Positions 6,053 to 14,682 of a stretch of DNA of 15,586 nt are shown here, one piece after another. Origin of the DNA: Acidobacteriota bacterium (GTDB taxonomy: Bacteria; Acidobacteriota; Vicinamibacteria; Vicinamibacterales; UBA823); contig PBHT01000008.1 in NCBI GenBank assembly GCA_002720285.1, positions 32,983 to 48,568 on the forward strand, in the 5' to 3' direction. Each line of letters opens with the position of its first letter. Position 1 is the first letter of the stretch. The position numbers were made by a program, and so were the translations under genes. The notes beneath the pieces were generated by a model. It was not told the origin of the DNA. It was given only the letters and a program-made list of their open reading frames with translations, and searched no databases.

Positions 6053-7443
6053 GGCACGTTCACTTTATCGGTATCGGTGGCACAGCGATGGCGACTCTCG
6101 CGGTCATGCTCAAGCAGCGCGGTGTCGACGTGCAAGGCTCAGACCAAGCGATTTATCCTCCGATGAGCGACGTTTTGGCGGCTGAAGGAATCGAGCCCTT
6201 TGATGACTTTCGACCTGAGCAGATCAGTGGTGATGTGGATCTCGTCATTGTTGGAAATGCTATTTCGCGCGGAAATGTGGAACTCGAAGCGGTGCTTGAT
6301 CAAAAAATGGCCTACGCTTCTCTTCCGGAAGTTGTGCGCAACCAATTCCTATGGGATTCTCGATCATTCGTCGTTGCAGGCACACATGGTAAGACGACGA
6401 CCGCAGCGCTTGTCGCGTGGCTACTAACACATGCTGGTCGCGATCCGAGCCTGTTGATGGGAGGGGTGGCTAAGAATTTTGGGGCGAGCCATCGGCTTGG
6501 TCGAGGTCGGGAATTCGTTATCGAGGGAGACGAATACGATAGTGCATTCTTTGATAAGACGGCGAAGTTTCTTAAGTATCTTCCAGATGTGGCTTTGGTT
6601 GGCAATCTGGAATTTGATCACGCGGACATTTTTGACGATCTTGATGCTATTCGCCTCGAGTTTCGTCGGCTAGTTCGACTTATTCCTGGGCAGGGTCTCC
6701 TAATAGTTGGTGCTGATAGCGACGAAGCCTTCGCGCTTCGGGATGAAGCCCACTGTCGTGTTGAGTCATTCGGACTCAGTTCAGGCGCTGACTGGAAAGC
6801 GGTTTCGATTACGACGGTTGAAATAGGTACTGAGTTTTGGATTGAGAGAGACGACGAACCATTTGTGAGGATAACTTCTCCGTTGCTAGGTGACTACAAC
6901 GTTCGGAATGTGCTTGCGGCGACGGCGATGGCGGCGGCGGCAGGCGTGGATGCAAAAGACATCGCTAATGGTGTAGCGACGTTCGAGGGTGTAAAACGCC
7001 GACTTGAGTTGTTGGGCGAAGTTCGCGGGGTTACGCTCTACGACGATTTTGCGCATCATCCGACGGCTGTAGCTGAGACGATGGCGGCGGTCAGGGCAGC
7101 GCACCCCGGTCAACGCATTTGGGCAATTTTTGAACCTCGCTCGGCGACTGCTTGTCGTCGACTGGTTGAGGCGGATCTTGTATCGGCTCTGATGAAAGCC
7201 GATGAAGTCGTCCTAGCGCCTGTCTACCGCAAGACAGTTGCTGAAGCCATGCGACTCTCACCGGAGCGGGTCATTGCAATGCTGACTACGAATGGAGTCC
7301 GGGCAAGATATCTTTCCGAGGTGGAGGATATCGTAAAAGTCGTGGCTGAAGAGGCCCGTGAGGGTGATCAAATTGTGATCATGTCGAATGGTGCATTCGC
7401 CGGTATTCACAATAAACTTTTGACTGCGTTGAGTGTCGCATGA
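6049..7443 (+). CDS. mpl: UDP-MurNAc:L-alanyl-gamma-D-glutamyl-mDAP ligase
   Basis: ATP-dependent Mur-ligase-family enzyme that attaches recycled tripeptide directly to UDP-MurNAc, bypassing MurC-D-E. It has 464 residues. N-terminal nucleotide-sugar fold VHFIGIGGTAMATLA (4-18), ATP P-loop GTHGKTTTAA (111-120), the Mpl-type EGDEYDSAFFDKTAKF (159-174) that separates it from MurC, then GDYNVRNVLAA, RRLELLGEVRGVTLYDDF followed by AHHPTA (to 340), and the final MSNGAFAGIHNKLL. Start GTG 6049 is preceded by AGGAGG (6033-6038), one of the best ribosome binding sites in this operon. It overlaps ldcA by 4 bases and pxpB by 4 bases (ATGA). Its presence implies mDAP-type peptidoglycan. Confidence 0.95.
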   Translation: MRHVHFIGIGGTAMATLAVMLKQRGVDVQGSDQAIYPPMSDVLAAEGIEPFDDFRPEQISGDVDLVIVGNAISRGNVELEAVLDQKMAYASLPEVVRNQFLWDSRSFVVAGTHGKTTTAALVAWLLTHAGRDPSLLMGGVAKNFGASHRLGRGREFVIEGDEYDSAFFDKTAKFLKYLPDVALVGNLEFDHADIFDDLDAIRLEFRRLVRLIPGQGLLIVGADSDEAFALRDEAHCRVESFGLSSGADWKAVSITTVEIGTEFWIERDDEPFVRITSPLLGDYNVRNVLAATAMAAAAGVDAKDIANGVATFEGVKRRLELLGEVRGVTLYDDFAHHPTAVAETMAAVRAAHPGQRIWAIFEPRSATACRRLVEADLVSALMKADEVVLAPVYRKTVAEAMRLSPERVIAMLTTNGVRARYLSEVEDIVKVVAEEAREGDQIVIMSNGAFAGIHNKLLTALSVA

Positions 7444-8159
7444 CAGCTCCTGTCGAGATTCGCGCGGCTGGAGACTCTGCGCTCGTCGTCGAGTTAGGCA
7501 CTGAAATCGATTCTACTCTGAACGCGCAGGTTGTCGCGATCGCAGGATCACTTCGTCAGGAGCAAATCGATGGAGTCCGCGATGTCATTTCAAGCTATGC
7601 TTCGGTTACCGTCTGCTTTGATCCGCTACGCACTGATCTCGAGAGTCTAATCTCTGCCATTACACGCCACGTTACTAATACTGCTACTACTACGGCGACA
7701 GTGTTGGCACCATCCCGATCACCAAGGGAGATTCCTGTTTGTTACGGGGGTGTGTATGGACCTGATCTAGAAGCCGTTGCAAATTACGCAGGCTGTTCGA
7801 CCGACGATGTTGTACGTCTCCATTCGGAGGTTGCCTACCGGGTCTATCTGTTAGGTTTCGTACCAGGATTTGCCTATATGGCAAAGGTTAATGAGCGGAT
7901 TGCAATGCCCAGACGTGAGACGCCGAGAGTATCTGTCTTGGCTGGTACTGTGGGCATTGCTGACTGTCAGACTGGAATTTATCCTTCAGCCACGCCAGGC
8001 GGATGGCAACTCATTGGACGCTCGGCATTCTATCCGTTCGATCCAAATCGTGAGGAACCGTTTCTGTTTACGGCGGGGGATACTGTGCGTTTTGTACCGG
8101 TGGACGAGATAGAGTTCCGCTCTTTAGTGGGCTCAGGTGTTACGAATGGTGACTCTTGA
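7440..8159 (+). CDS. pxpB: 5-oxoprolinase subunit PxpB (KipI family)
   Basis: Subunit of the ATP-dependent prokaryotic 5-oxoprolinase PxpABC, which opens 5-oxoproline (pyroglutamate) to glutamate; older names include YbgJ and KipI. It has 239 residues. The N-lobe starts IRAAGDSALVVELG. A Thr/Ala-rich linker (about 79-90) leads to the C-lobe with GFVPGFAYM (139-147), PRRETPRVSVLAGTVGIA (157-174) and QTGIYPSATPGGWQLIGR (177-194), all characteristic of the family. The start ATG overlaps the mpl stop as ATGA, and its own stop overlaps the pxpC start by one base. Some homologues regulate kinases (B. subtilis KipI), but adjacency to pxpC favours the 5-oxoprolinase role. Confidence 0.92.
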   Translation: MTAPVEIRAAGDSALVVELGTEIDSTLNAQVVAIAGSLRQEQIDGVRDVISSYASVTVCFDPLRTDLESLISAITRHVTNTATTTATVLAPSRSPREIPVCYGGVYGPDLEAVANYAGCSTDDVVRLHSEVAYRVYLLGFVPGFAYMAKVNERIAMPRRETPRVSVLAGTVGIADCQTGIYPSATPGGWQLIGRSAFYPFDPNREEPFLFTAGDTVRFVPVDEIEFRSLVGSGVTNGDS

Positions 8160-9082
8160 TGGGCATCCATGTGAATAGTCCGGGGATGTTAAGCACGGTG
8201 CAGGATCTTGGTAGATGGGGTTTTCAGAATCTCGGAGTGCCCGTTGCTGGTCCAATGGACCGCTACTCCCACCGTTTTGCCAACGCCTTACTGGGAAATC
8301 CGTTAGGATCTGCAACTCTAGAAATCACATTATTGGGACCGGAACTTTCCTTCGGACTGGCCACAAGAGTAGCGGTTACCGGCGCTGAGTTCGAACTTGC
8401 CCTTGACGAGAAACTAGTGCCGATGAATGAGCCGGTGGTTGTAGCGGCCGGTTCGAGATTATGTTTTGGTGAGCGCCGTTTAGGTGCTCGGGCCTACCTA
8501 GCAGTAGAGGGTGGTTTTGATGTGCCCGAGGTGTTGGGAAGTCGCTCGACACATCTTCCGAGTCAGACCGGTGGTATGGGGGGTCGTGCACTGATGACTG
8601 GTGATGTCCTGCATTCACTGTCGTTTGATGGGAAAAAGCTACAGCCTCTTCGATTACGGAACTCTCTCCTTCAATTGCCAAGTGGAGGGGCCAGGATTCG
8701 AGTCATGCTTGGACCGCAGGAACGACTCTTCTCGCCGTCAGGGACTAAGACTTTCTTTACGTCGCGGTATGTAATCAGTAACCAGTCCAATCGCATGGGT
8801 TATCGCTTGGATGGTCCACCCATTTCCTTGGCCCCGTCAGTCGGTGTGCTGTCCGATGCAACGCCGACGGGTACAATTCAGGTGCCAGGTTCAGGTCAGC
8901 CGATCATTCTGATGGCTGATGGACAAACGACGGGTGGCTATCCAAAACTAGCGACCGCTATCACAACGGACCTTCCACTGCTAGGGCAGTTGAGTCCTGG
9001 AGATTGGGTGGAGTTTGAAGTGTGTGACCGAGCAGGAGCCCTACGTGCTCTAATCGCGCAGGAGCAGACACAATTAAACTAA
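8159..9082 (+). CDS. pxpC: 5-oxoprolinase subunit PxpC (KipA family)
   Basis: Partner of PxpB in the 5-oxoprolinase complex, cytosolic, 307 residues. Family marks are SPGMLSTVQDLGRWGFQN near the N-terminus, VAGPMDRYSHRFANALLGN, ATLEITLLGPELSF, RAYLAVEGGFDVPEVLGSRS, VMLGPQERLF, SNRMGYRLDGPP, and close to the C-terminus MADGQTTGGYPKLATAI. ATG 8159 overlaps the pxpB stop (TGATG), and this is preferred to TTG 8156, which would add one residue. The catalytic partner PxpA (LamB/YcsF) is not in the window, so it must be elsewhere in the genome or absent. This is the last gene of the recycling operon; the next gene is convergent. Confidence 0.93.
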   Translation: MGIHVNSPGMLSTVQDLGRWGFQNLGVPVAGPMDRYSHRFANALLGNPLGSATLEITLLGPELSFGLATRVAVTGAEFELALDEKLVPMNEPVVVAAGSRLCFGERRLGARAYLAVEGGFDVPEVLGSRSTHLPSQTGGMGGRALMTGDVLHSLSFDGKKLQPLRLRNSLLQLPSGGARIRVMLGPQERLFSPSGTKTFFTSRYVISNQSNRMGYRLDGPPISLAPSVGVLSDATPTGTIQVPGSGQPIILMADGQTTGGYPKLATAITTDLPLLGQLSPGDWVEFEVCDRAGALRALIAQEQTQLN

Positions 9083-9131
9083 TCCCCTAGTCTTTCTAGA
9101 ATTAATTACAGCGGATACGGCGACCGGTCTT

Positions 9132-9163
9132 TTACAGGAATCAGATATCGTTCTGTCCTGTAA
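9132..9163. repeat. 8-bp inverted repeat between convergent pxpC and lolA
   Basis: TTACAGGA (9132-9139) and TCCTGTAA (9156-9163) are perfect inverted arms around a 16-base loop, located in the 108-base gap where two convergent transcripts end. The T-run TCTTTT lies before the hairpin on the + strand, not after it, and the other side has no U-tract. It is therefore not a classical intrinsic terminator, although it could act as a weak stop or an mRNA end-stabilising hairpin. Confidence 0.35.
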
Positions 9164-9190
9164 GCGTTGGCTAAGTAGGGACGGTCGAGG

Positions 9191-9886
9191 TCACTGGAGA
9201 ACACCCTCGTGTCTAATAATCTCAACGTTCGCCGGGATGGTGAACGAAAAATGAGAATCAGCAATACCCAGGTTTTCCTCAAGATTACTGAATCGAAAGG
9301 TTGATATACCGCCCTGCCGGTCAATCGAAATGAGCCGATGTAACGTCAAGCTGCTACGATCGACGACTAAGGTTAGTGAGGTGTAGTCAGGCGTTGGAAC
9401 AATCGGCTCAAGTCTCAGAGCGTAACTGTCGTTTGGGAGGTCTGGAAGTTCAACATACTCCGGACGAAAGTCTCTAGCGAGATTACCTCTTCCGGTCAGT
9501 AGCAATACTGCTGCACTAATTTCGTCGCCTTGTGGCATAGGGCTCACAGTGACTTGTGCTTCATCCAAAAAATAGGCATACATTGTGCGCCCGTCGAAGA
9601 CGAACAGTTTCTCTTCAGGTGTGTCGTAGTGCCATCGCATTTTCCCGGGCTTCTTAATCTGCACGGTGCCTTTCTCGGTGGCTGTCATTCGCAAGGCACC
9701 ACCTTCGTACACGTGGACGAAGTCAGCAGCGAAGTCACGAACTTGATCGTAATGTTTCTGGAGTAAGCCGGCGAGTGTCGTCGGATCAGGACGAAGTGGT
9801 GTTTGAGCTAGAAGTGGTGAGGCCGGGGAGGAGTAGCAGAAGCTGAGCAATAATCCAGCCGTAAGTAATGCAAAAGCGTTTTGCAC
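9191..9886 (-). CDS. lolA: Outer-membrane lipoprotein carrier LolA
   Basis: Periplasmic chaperone that receives lipoproteins from the LolCDE transporter and delivers them to the outer membrane. It has 231 residues with a hydrophobic signal peptide (about 1-27, LLTAGLLLSF, cleavage near LLAQ-TP). The mature part shows the LolA pattern: LAGLLQKHYDQVRDFAADF, GTVQIKKPGKMRWHY with the conserved W and Y near the lipid pocket, KLFVFDGRTMYAYFLDEAQV, and LTLVVDRSSLTLHRLISID. GTG 9886 is the only usable start, because an in-frame TAA lies five codons upstream. This leaves a signal peptide with no Lys or Arg before the hydrophobic core, which is unusual. It begins 35 bases after the rhodanese-like gene and is probably co-transcribed with it. 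Confidence 0.88.
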   Translation of the reverse strand: MQNAFALLTAGLLLSFCYSSPASPLLAQTPLRPDPTTLAGLLQKHYDQVRDFAADFVHVYEGGALRMTATEKGTVQIKKPGKMRWHYDTPEEKLFVFDGRTMYAYFLDEAQVTVSPMPQGDEISAAVLLLTGRGNLARDFRPEYVELPDLPNDSYALRLEPIVPTPDYTSLTLVVDRSSLTLHRLISIDRQGGISTFRFSNLEENLGIADSHFSFTIPANVEIIRHEGVLQ

Positions 9887-9921
9887 GAGGTCGACTACTT
9901 GTTAACCATGAGAAAGGACTG

Positions 9922-10284
9922 CTAACCCTTCAATGAGCCGGCCTTTGGGGGAGCCTGTACCGGTGCAGTTTTGGTATCGGTTGGATACTTAGCGGCCATC
10001 CATTCGGCGATCCCGCCTTTTAGAACACGGGCTTGGAATCCTTTTCGGATCAAAGTAGCTGCGTACTTTGCACCCACTAGTTCTTCGGGATCAGAGTCGT
10101 AAGTAACAATTTCCCGATCACGTGGAAGGGTTGAAGGATCTGGTTCACGAAGCGCCCCGGGCAGAGTGACGGTGCTGTGTTCGTAGGGATACTTCAGTCG
10201 TACGTCAACTAGGATTGGCATCGACGACCCGACGCCCTCGAGGCGTTCTTTCAGTTCTTCCTTGGTGATTCGTGATATTGACAT
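9922..10284 (-). CDS. Rhodanese-fold protein lacking the catalytic cysteine
   Basis: Single-domain cytosolic protein of 120 residues. The rhodanese fold is recognisable: ITKEELKERL, PILVDVRLKYPYEHSTV with the DVR motif (27-29), LPGALREPDPSTLPRDREI, then VTYDSDPEELVGAKYAATL, GFQARVLKGGIAEWMAAKYP. In active sulfurtransferases a Cys follows the Tyr of the active loop; here that position is Asp63 (VTYDSDP), so persulfide transfer is not expected. Such proteins may act as binding or regulatory modules. The C-terminus (about 101-120) is Pro/Ala/Lys-rich and probably disordered. There is no signal peptide. It is probably the first gene of a two-gene transcript with lolA. No Shine-Dalgarno is present, and a promoter abuts its ATG. 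Confidence 0.85.
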   Translation of the reverse strand: MSISRITKEELKERLEGVGSSMPILVDVRLKYPYEHSTVTLPGALREPDPSTLPRDREIVTYDSDPEELVGAKYAATLIRKGFQARVLKGGIAEWMAAKYPTDTKTAPVQAPPKAGSLKG

Positions 10285-10291
10285 CTTGAGT

Positions 10292-10321
10292 ATTGTCGCC
10301 GGCGCCGAAATGTACTGTCAA
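10292..10321 (-). promoter_or_regulatory. Sigma-70-type promoter abutting the rhodanese-like gene
   Basis: On the - strand a perfect -35 TTGACA (10321-10316), an 18-base spacer and a -10 GACAAT (10297-10292; four of six consensus bases) are followed by only 7 bases before ATG 10284. The expected transcription start coincides with the start codon, so the mRNA could be leaderless, consistent with the lack of a ribosome binding site. Confidence 0.55.
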
Positions 10322-10366
10322 GGTGCCGTTGTATAGCACTGTAGTCAAAAATCTGATAGGGCAGAG

Positions 10367-10442
10367 TGGTGGACGGCAAGGGGCTCGAACCCTCGACCTC
10401 GGCGTTGCGAACGCCGCGCTCTCCCAACTGAGCTAGCCGCCC
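10367..10442 (-). tRNA. tRNA-Ala, anticodon CGC
   Basis: Complete cloverleaf of 76 bases including an encoded CCA. Acceptor arm GGGCGGC pairs with GCCGTCC and contains the G3:U70 wobble that marks alanine tRNAs. D arm GCTC...GAGC, anticodon stem CGGCG/CGCCG around loop TTCGCAA (anticodon CGC, reading GCG), five-base variable region AGGTC, T arm GAGGG-TTCGAGC-CCCTT, discriminator A. It stands alone between thrC and the rhodanese-like gene, all on the - strand. No integrase or attachment-site duplication is seen at its 3' end. Confidence 0.97.
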
Positions 10443-10485
10443 ATTTCAAAGGAGCGCGCTGCCAACGGCACTACGTGCACTCGAG

Positions 10486-10494
10486 ATTTTAGCA
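10486..10494 (-). promoter_or_regulatory. Candidate extended -10 for tRNA-Ala
   Basis: On the - strand TGCTAAAAT (10494-10486) combines the extended TGn with a TAAAAT hexamer, giving a predicted start near 10479 and a leader of about 37 bases before the mature tRNA. No recognisable -35 is present, which is tolerated by extended -10 promoters. Confidence 0.35.
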
Positions 10495-10557
10495 TACGCT
10501 TAAATCCTGCTGTTTCAGCGGAAAGAAACTACCATGGGAAATTGGAGTCACGAGAAA

Positions 10558-11742
10558 TCAGATGGAATCTAGAACGTCAAGGTACTTTAGCGCTCCACCC
10601 GTGTTAAACAGAACAACCTTATCTTCTGGTTTGATGGAGTTATTGCCAATTAATTTATGTAGGGCTCCAAGAGCGGCTCCACCTTCAGGCGCGGCGCTGA
10701 TGCCTTCGTAGTGGCCGAGATCACGCATATAACCAACCATGTCGACATCATCGACTGCGATCGCGCATCCGCCGCTTTCGCGAAGGGCTCTGAGGATGAG
10801 GAAGTCCCCAATGGCTTTCGGTACACGTAAGCCATCGGCAACGGTATGTGCGTTAATCCACGGTTCAGCGAATTCGGTGCCTTTCTCAAATGCTCTGACG
10901 ATTGGTGCGCACCCAGACGCCTGTACGGTAACCATGCGTGGTCTCCGACCCTTTGAAACCCAGCCGATCGTTTCGAGCTCGTCCATTGCCTTCCACATGC
11001 CAACCATCCCCGTGCCTCCGCCGGTCGGGTAAATAATCCAATCTGGCCATTCCCAGTCAAGCTGCTCAGCTAATTCGTAGGCCATCGTCTTCTTGCCCTC
11101 TATTCGATAGGGCTCTTTTAGGGTAGCTACGTCGTACCATCCGAGTGGTCCACCTCTCTCTGCTGCTAAGCGGCCGGCGTCGGTGATCAGTCCATCAACC
11201 AGTGTGACGTCTGCACCATAAAGCTCGCATTCACGGATGAATGGTTGCTTGACATCTTTTGGCATAAAGACCTTTGCTGGGATGCCAGCTTGCGCCGCAT
11301 AGGCGGCCATTGCATTAGCAGCATTTCCGGCTGATGGCACTGACAAGGTATGGGCTTTTAACGCACGGGCTCGTGTTACAGCCGCTGACAGTCCGCGAGC
11401 TTTGAATGAGTTAGTCGGGTTGAGTGATTCGTCTTTGATGTAGAGTGCCTGTAAGCCGAGTTTTTGTCCAAGCGACTTTGCGTGAAAGAGTGGAGTGAAG
11501 CCTTCACCCAACGTAACTGGTTCGCCATCGCCCAGAAGAGGCATCATCTCTTTGTAGCGCCACATGGTTGGCGGTCGGTCGACTAGGGTCGACTTCTTCC
11601 AAATGTCGGCTACGCGGTCAAGATGGTAACGAACTAACAACGGCATTCCACACGAACAGAGATGATGTTGCTCGTGAGGGTCTAGGGGAGCGGCTCCGCA
11701 ATTGGCGGAGCACTCAAGATGCGATACGTATGACATGGACAC
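10558..11742 (-). CDS. thrC: Threonine synthase (PLP-dependent)
   Basis: Converts O-phosphohomoserine to threonine in the cytosol. It has 394 residues of fold-type II PLP enzyme. The N-terminus carries four cysteines (C11, C15, C29, C31) in a zinc-ribbon-like arrangement. TLGEGFTPLFHAKSLG leads to the PLP lysine motif NPTNSFKARGLSAAV (Lys114), then SVPSAGNAANAMAAYAA (135-151) and the PLP phosphate loop IYPTGGGTGMVGMW (237-250). LFNTGGALKYLD closes the domain. GTG 11742 or ATG 11736 could be the start; neither has a clear ribosome binding site. It begins 17 bases after the frr stop and may be transcribed from the upstream translation cluster. thrA and thrB are not nearby. Confidence 0.92.
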   Translation of the reverse strand: MSMSYVSHLECSANCGAAPLDPHEQHHLCSCGMPLLVRYHLDRVADIWKKSTLVDRPPTMWRYKEMMPLLGDGEPVTLGEGFTPLFHAKSLGQKLGLQALYIKDESLNPTNSFKARGLSAAVTRARALKAHTLSVPSAGNAANAMAAYAAQAGIPAKVFMPKDVKQPFIRECELYGADVTLVDGLITDAGRLAAERGGPLGWYDVATLKEPYRIEGKKTMAYELAEQLDWEWPDWIIYPTGGGTGMVGMWKAMDELETIGWVSKGRRPRMVTVQASGCAPIVRAFEKGTEFAEPWINAHTVADGLRVPKAIGDFLILRALRESGGCAIAVDDVDMVGYMRDLGHYEGISAAPEGGAALGALHKLIGNNSIKPEDKVVLFNTGGALKYLDVLDSI

Positions 11743-11759
11743 TTGGTCGGCCGCCGGTG

Positions 11760-12329
11760 TTAACGGTTTAGGAGTTCGTCGTCTTTCTTCTCTTGAGCAT
11801 CATCAATACTTTTCACATGATCATTGGTTAGTTCTTGAACATGCTCTAAGGCACGACGTTCTTCGTCTTCAGAGATGTTCCTATTCTTGAGCATTTTCTT
11901 GAGTTGGTCGTTCGCGTCCCGCCGTACTTGGCGTACACCGTTTCGACTTTCCTCGGCAAGTTTGTGGACAACCTTCGACAACTCTTTACGGCGTTCATCG
12001 GTTAGGGGCGGAATCGGAATTCGGATCATCTTTCCGTCGTTATTCGGGTTGAGGCCGAGGTTGGCTGCTTGGATAGCTTTTTCAATTGCACCGGTCAAGG
12101 AGGGATCAAATGGCTGCACGGCGATAAGCATCGGCTCGGGAACGGACAAGCTGGCCACCTGGTTGAGTGGTGCTGACGCGCCATACGCATCAACGTGCAC
12201 GCCGTCAAGAATCGTGATCGAGGCACGTCCTGTGCGCACGCCTGAGAGCTCTCGACGGGCGTGCTCGATCAGACTATTCATTCGCTTATCGACTTCAGCA
12301 TAGAGCTCTTTCAGATTATTGACATCCAT
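11760..12329 (-). CDS. frr: Ribosome recycling factor
   Basis: With EF-G, splits post-termination ribosomes for a new round of translation. It has 189 residues, close to the usual 185. It starts VDKRMNSLIEHARRELSGVR followed by TGRAS, then LDGVHVDAYGASAPLNQVAS, a beta-domain LSVPEPMLIAVQPFD, LGLNPNNDGKMIRIPIPPLT, and the long C-terminal helix ERRKELSKVVHKLAEESR with VRQVRRDANDQLKK. AGAGG lies four bases before the ATG. The pyrH-frr order with a 22-base gap is the common bacterial arrangement. Confidence 0.97.
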   Translation of the reverse strand: MDVNNLKELYAEVDKRMNSLIEHARRELSGVRTGRASITILDGVHVDAYGASAPLNQVASLSVPEPMLIAVQPFDPSLTGAIEKAIQAANLGLNPNNDGKMIRIPIPPLTDERRKELSKVVHKLAEESRNGVRQVRRDANDQLKKMLKNRNISEDEERRALEHVQELTNDHVKSIDDAQEKKDDELLNR

Positions 12330-12351
12330 CGCGCCTCTTTCCGCAACTAGT

Positions 12352-13738
<1,387 letters not shown>

Positions 13739-13782
13739 CGACTTTCTCCAGGTGCTTGGCCCGCATGGCGAGCAATGTACAG

Positions 13783-13811
13783 AAAAAATGCCGGCGCGTA
13801 ACTGAGCCGGC
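13783..13811 (-). terminator. Intrinsic terminator between rpsB and tsf
   Basis: Read on the - strand, GCCGGC (13811-13806), a 10-base loop, GCCGGC (13795-13790), one A and then six T (13788-13783). The six-pair GC stem plus U-tract is a textbook Rho-independent terminator located just after the rpsB stop. tsf, pyrH, frr and thrC must be reached by read-through or have their own promoter. Confidence 0.75.
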
Positions 13812-13836
13812 TCGATCGAAGCTGGGCGCGCTACCC

Positions 13837-14622
13837 TTAGGCAGAAGCAGGGGTAGTTGCTTGCTCAGCACTAACCGCTTGACTCGCCGAGTCAGAAGGG
13901 GTGGTGTCACCGGCCTCACGTTCCGATTGGGCAGCTTCTCGAAGACCCCGTCCTTCGATAACAGCATCTGCGATCTTGCCCAGAACCAACTTGATAGCTC
14001 TCAACGCGTCGTCATTACCAGGAATGACATAATCGACGTCGTCCGGGTCGCAGTTCGTGTCGACGATACCAATGATCGGGATCTTGAGCTTTCTTGCCTC
14101 ATCGACCGCAATTTTTTCCTTGCGCGTATCAACAACGAATACCGCGTCCGGTAATTTTTTCATCTGGCGGATGCCATCAAGATTTTTATGAAGTTTTCGC
14201 TTCTCCTTCTCGAGCCGTGAAATCTCTTTCTTCGATAATGTTTGGTAGCGTCCATCGGTGCTCATTGCTTCCAGATCGCGAAGCCGTCCGATGCTTCGTT
14301 GAATCGTCGTGAAGTTAGTTAGCAGGCCACCCAGCCACCTCTGATTAACGAAGAACATTCCGCAGCGTCGTGCTTCTTCGATAACAACATCCTGCGCTTG
14401 ACGTTTAGTGCCAACGAAAAGAATTGTTCGGCCTTCTGCAGCTAGTGAGGAAACGAACTGCCTTGCCTCATTAAAGAGCTTGGCTGTCTTACTGAGGTCG
14501 ATGATGTAAATGCCGTTCCGTTCCCCAAAGATATACTCCTTCATCTTTGGGTTCCAGCGCCTCGTCTGATGGCCAAAGTGGACACCAGACTCAAGGAGTT
14601 CCTTTAATTCGACTGCACTCAA
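13837..14622 (-). CDS. rpsB: 30S ribosomal protein S2
   Basis: Small-subunit protein S2, 261 residues. Family features: [94 protein letters not shown], and [20 protein letters not shown] followed by PGNDDA. A low-complexity Ser/Thr/Ala/Glu tail (about 236-261) extends past the core. The start is TTG 14622, chosen because it has the strongest ribosome binding site in the region (AGGAG, 14634-14630, gap of seven bases) and matches the family N-terminus. It is downstream of rpsI in the same transcript and followed by an intrinsic terminator. Confidence 0.97.
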   Translation of the reverse strand: MSAVELKELLESGVHFGHQTRRWNPKMKEYIFGERNGIYIIDLSKTAKLFNEARQFVSSLAAEGRTILFVGTKRQAQDVVIEEARRCGMFFVNQRWLGGLLTNFTTIQRSIGRLRDLEAMSTDGRYQTLSKKEISRLEKEKRKLHKNLDGIRQMKKLPDAVFVVDTRKEKIAVDEARKLKIPIIGIVDTNCDPDDVDYVIPGNDDALRAIKLVLGKIADAVIEGRGLREAAQSEREAGDTTPSDSASQAVSAEQATTPASA

Positions 14623-14629
14623 GCGTTTT

Positions 14630-14634
14630 CTCCT
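14630..14634 (-). promoter_or_regulatory. Shine-Dalgarno AGGAG deciding the TTG start of rpsB
   Basis: AGGAG on the - strand, seven bases before TTG 14622, fixes the start of rpsB at an unusual TTG codon. No alternative ATG fits the S2 N-terminus. Confidence 0.75.
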
Positions 14635-14682
14635 ACGCGGGCTTCCGCCGAATTCAGGTCTTGTCTTGTAATCACAATACTT

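Noticed and set aside
9132..9163. Inverted repeat read as an intrinsic terminator
   Set aside because: No U-tract follows the hairpin on either strand; kept only as a repeat.
10367..10442. tRNA-Ala as an integration site for a mobile element
   Set aside because: There is no integrase, no duplicated tRNA 3' end and no change in gene content on either side; thrC and the lolA region look chromosomal.
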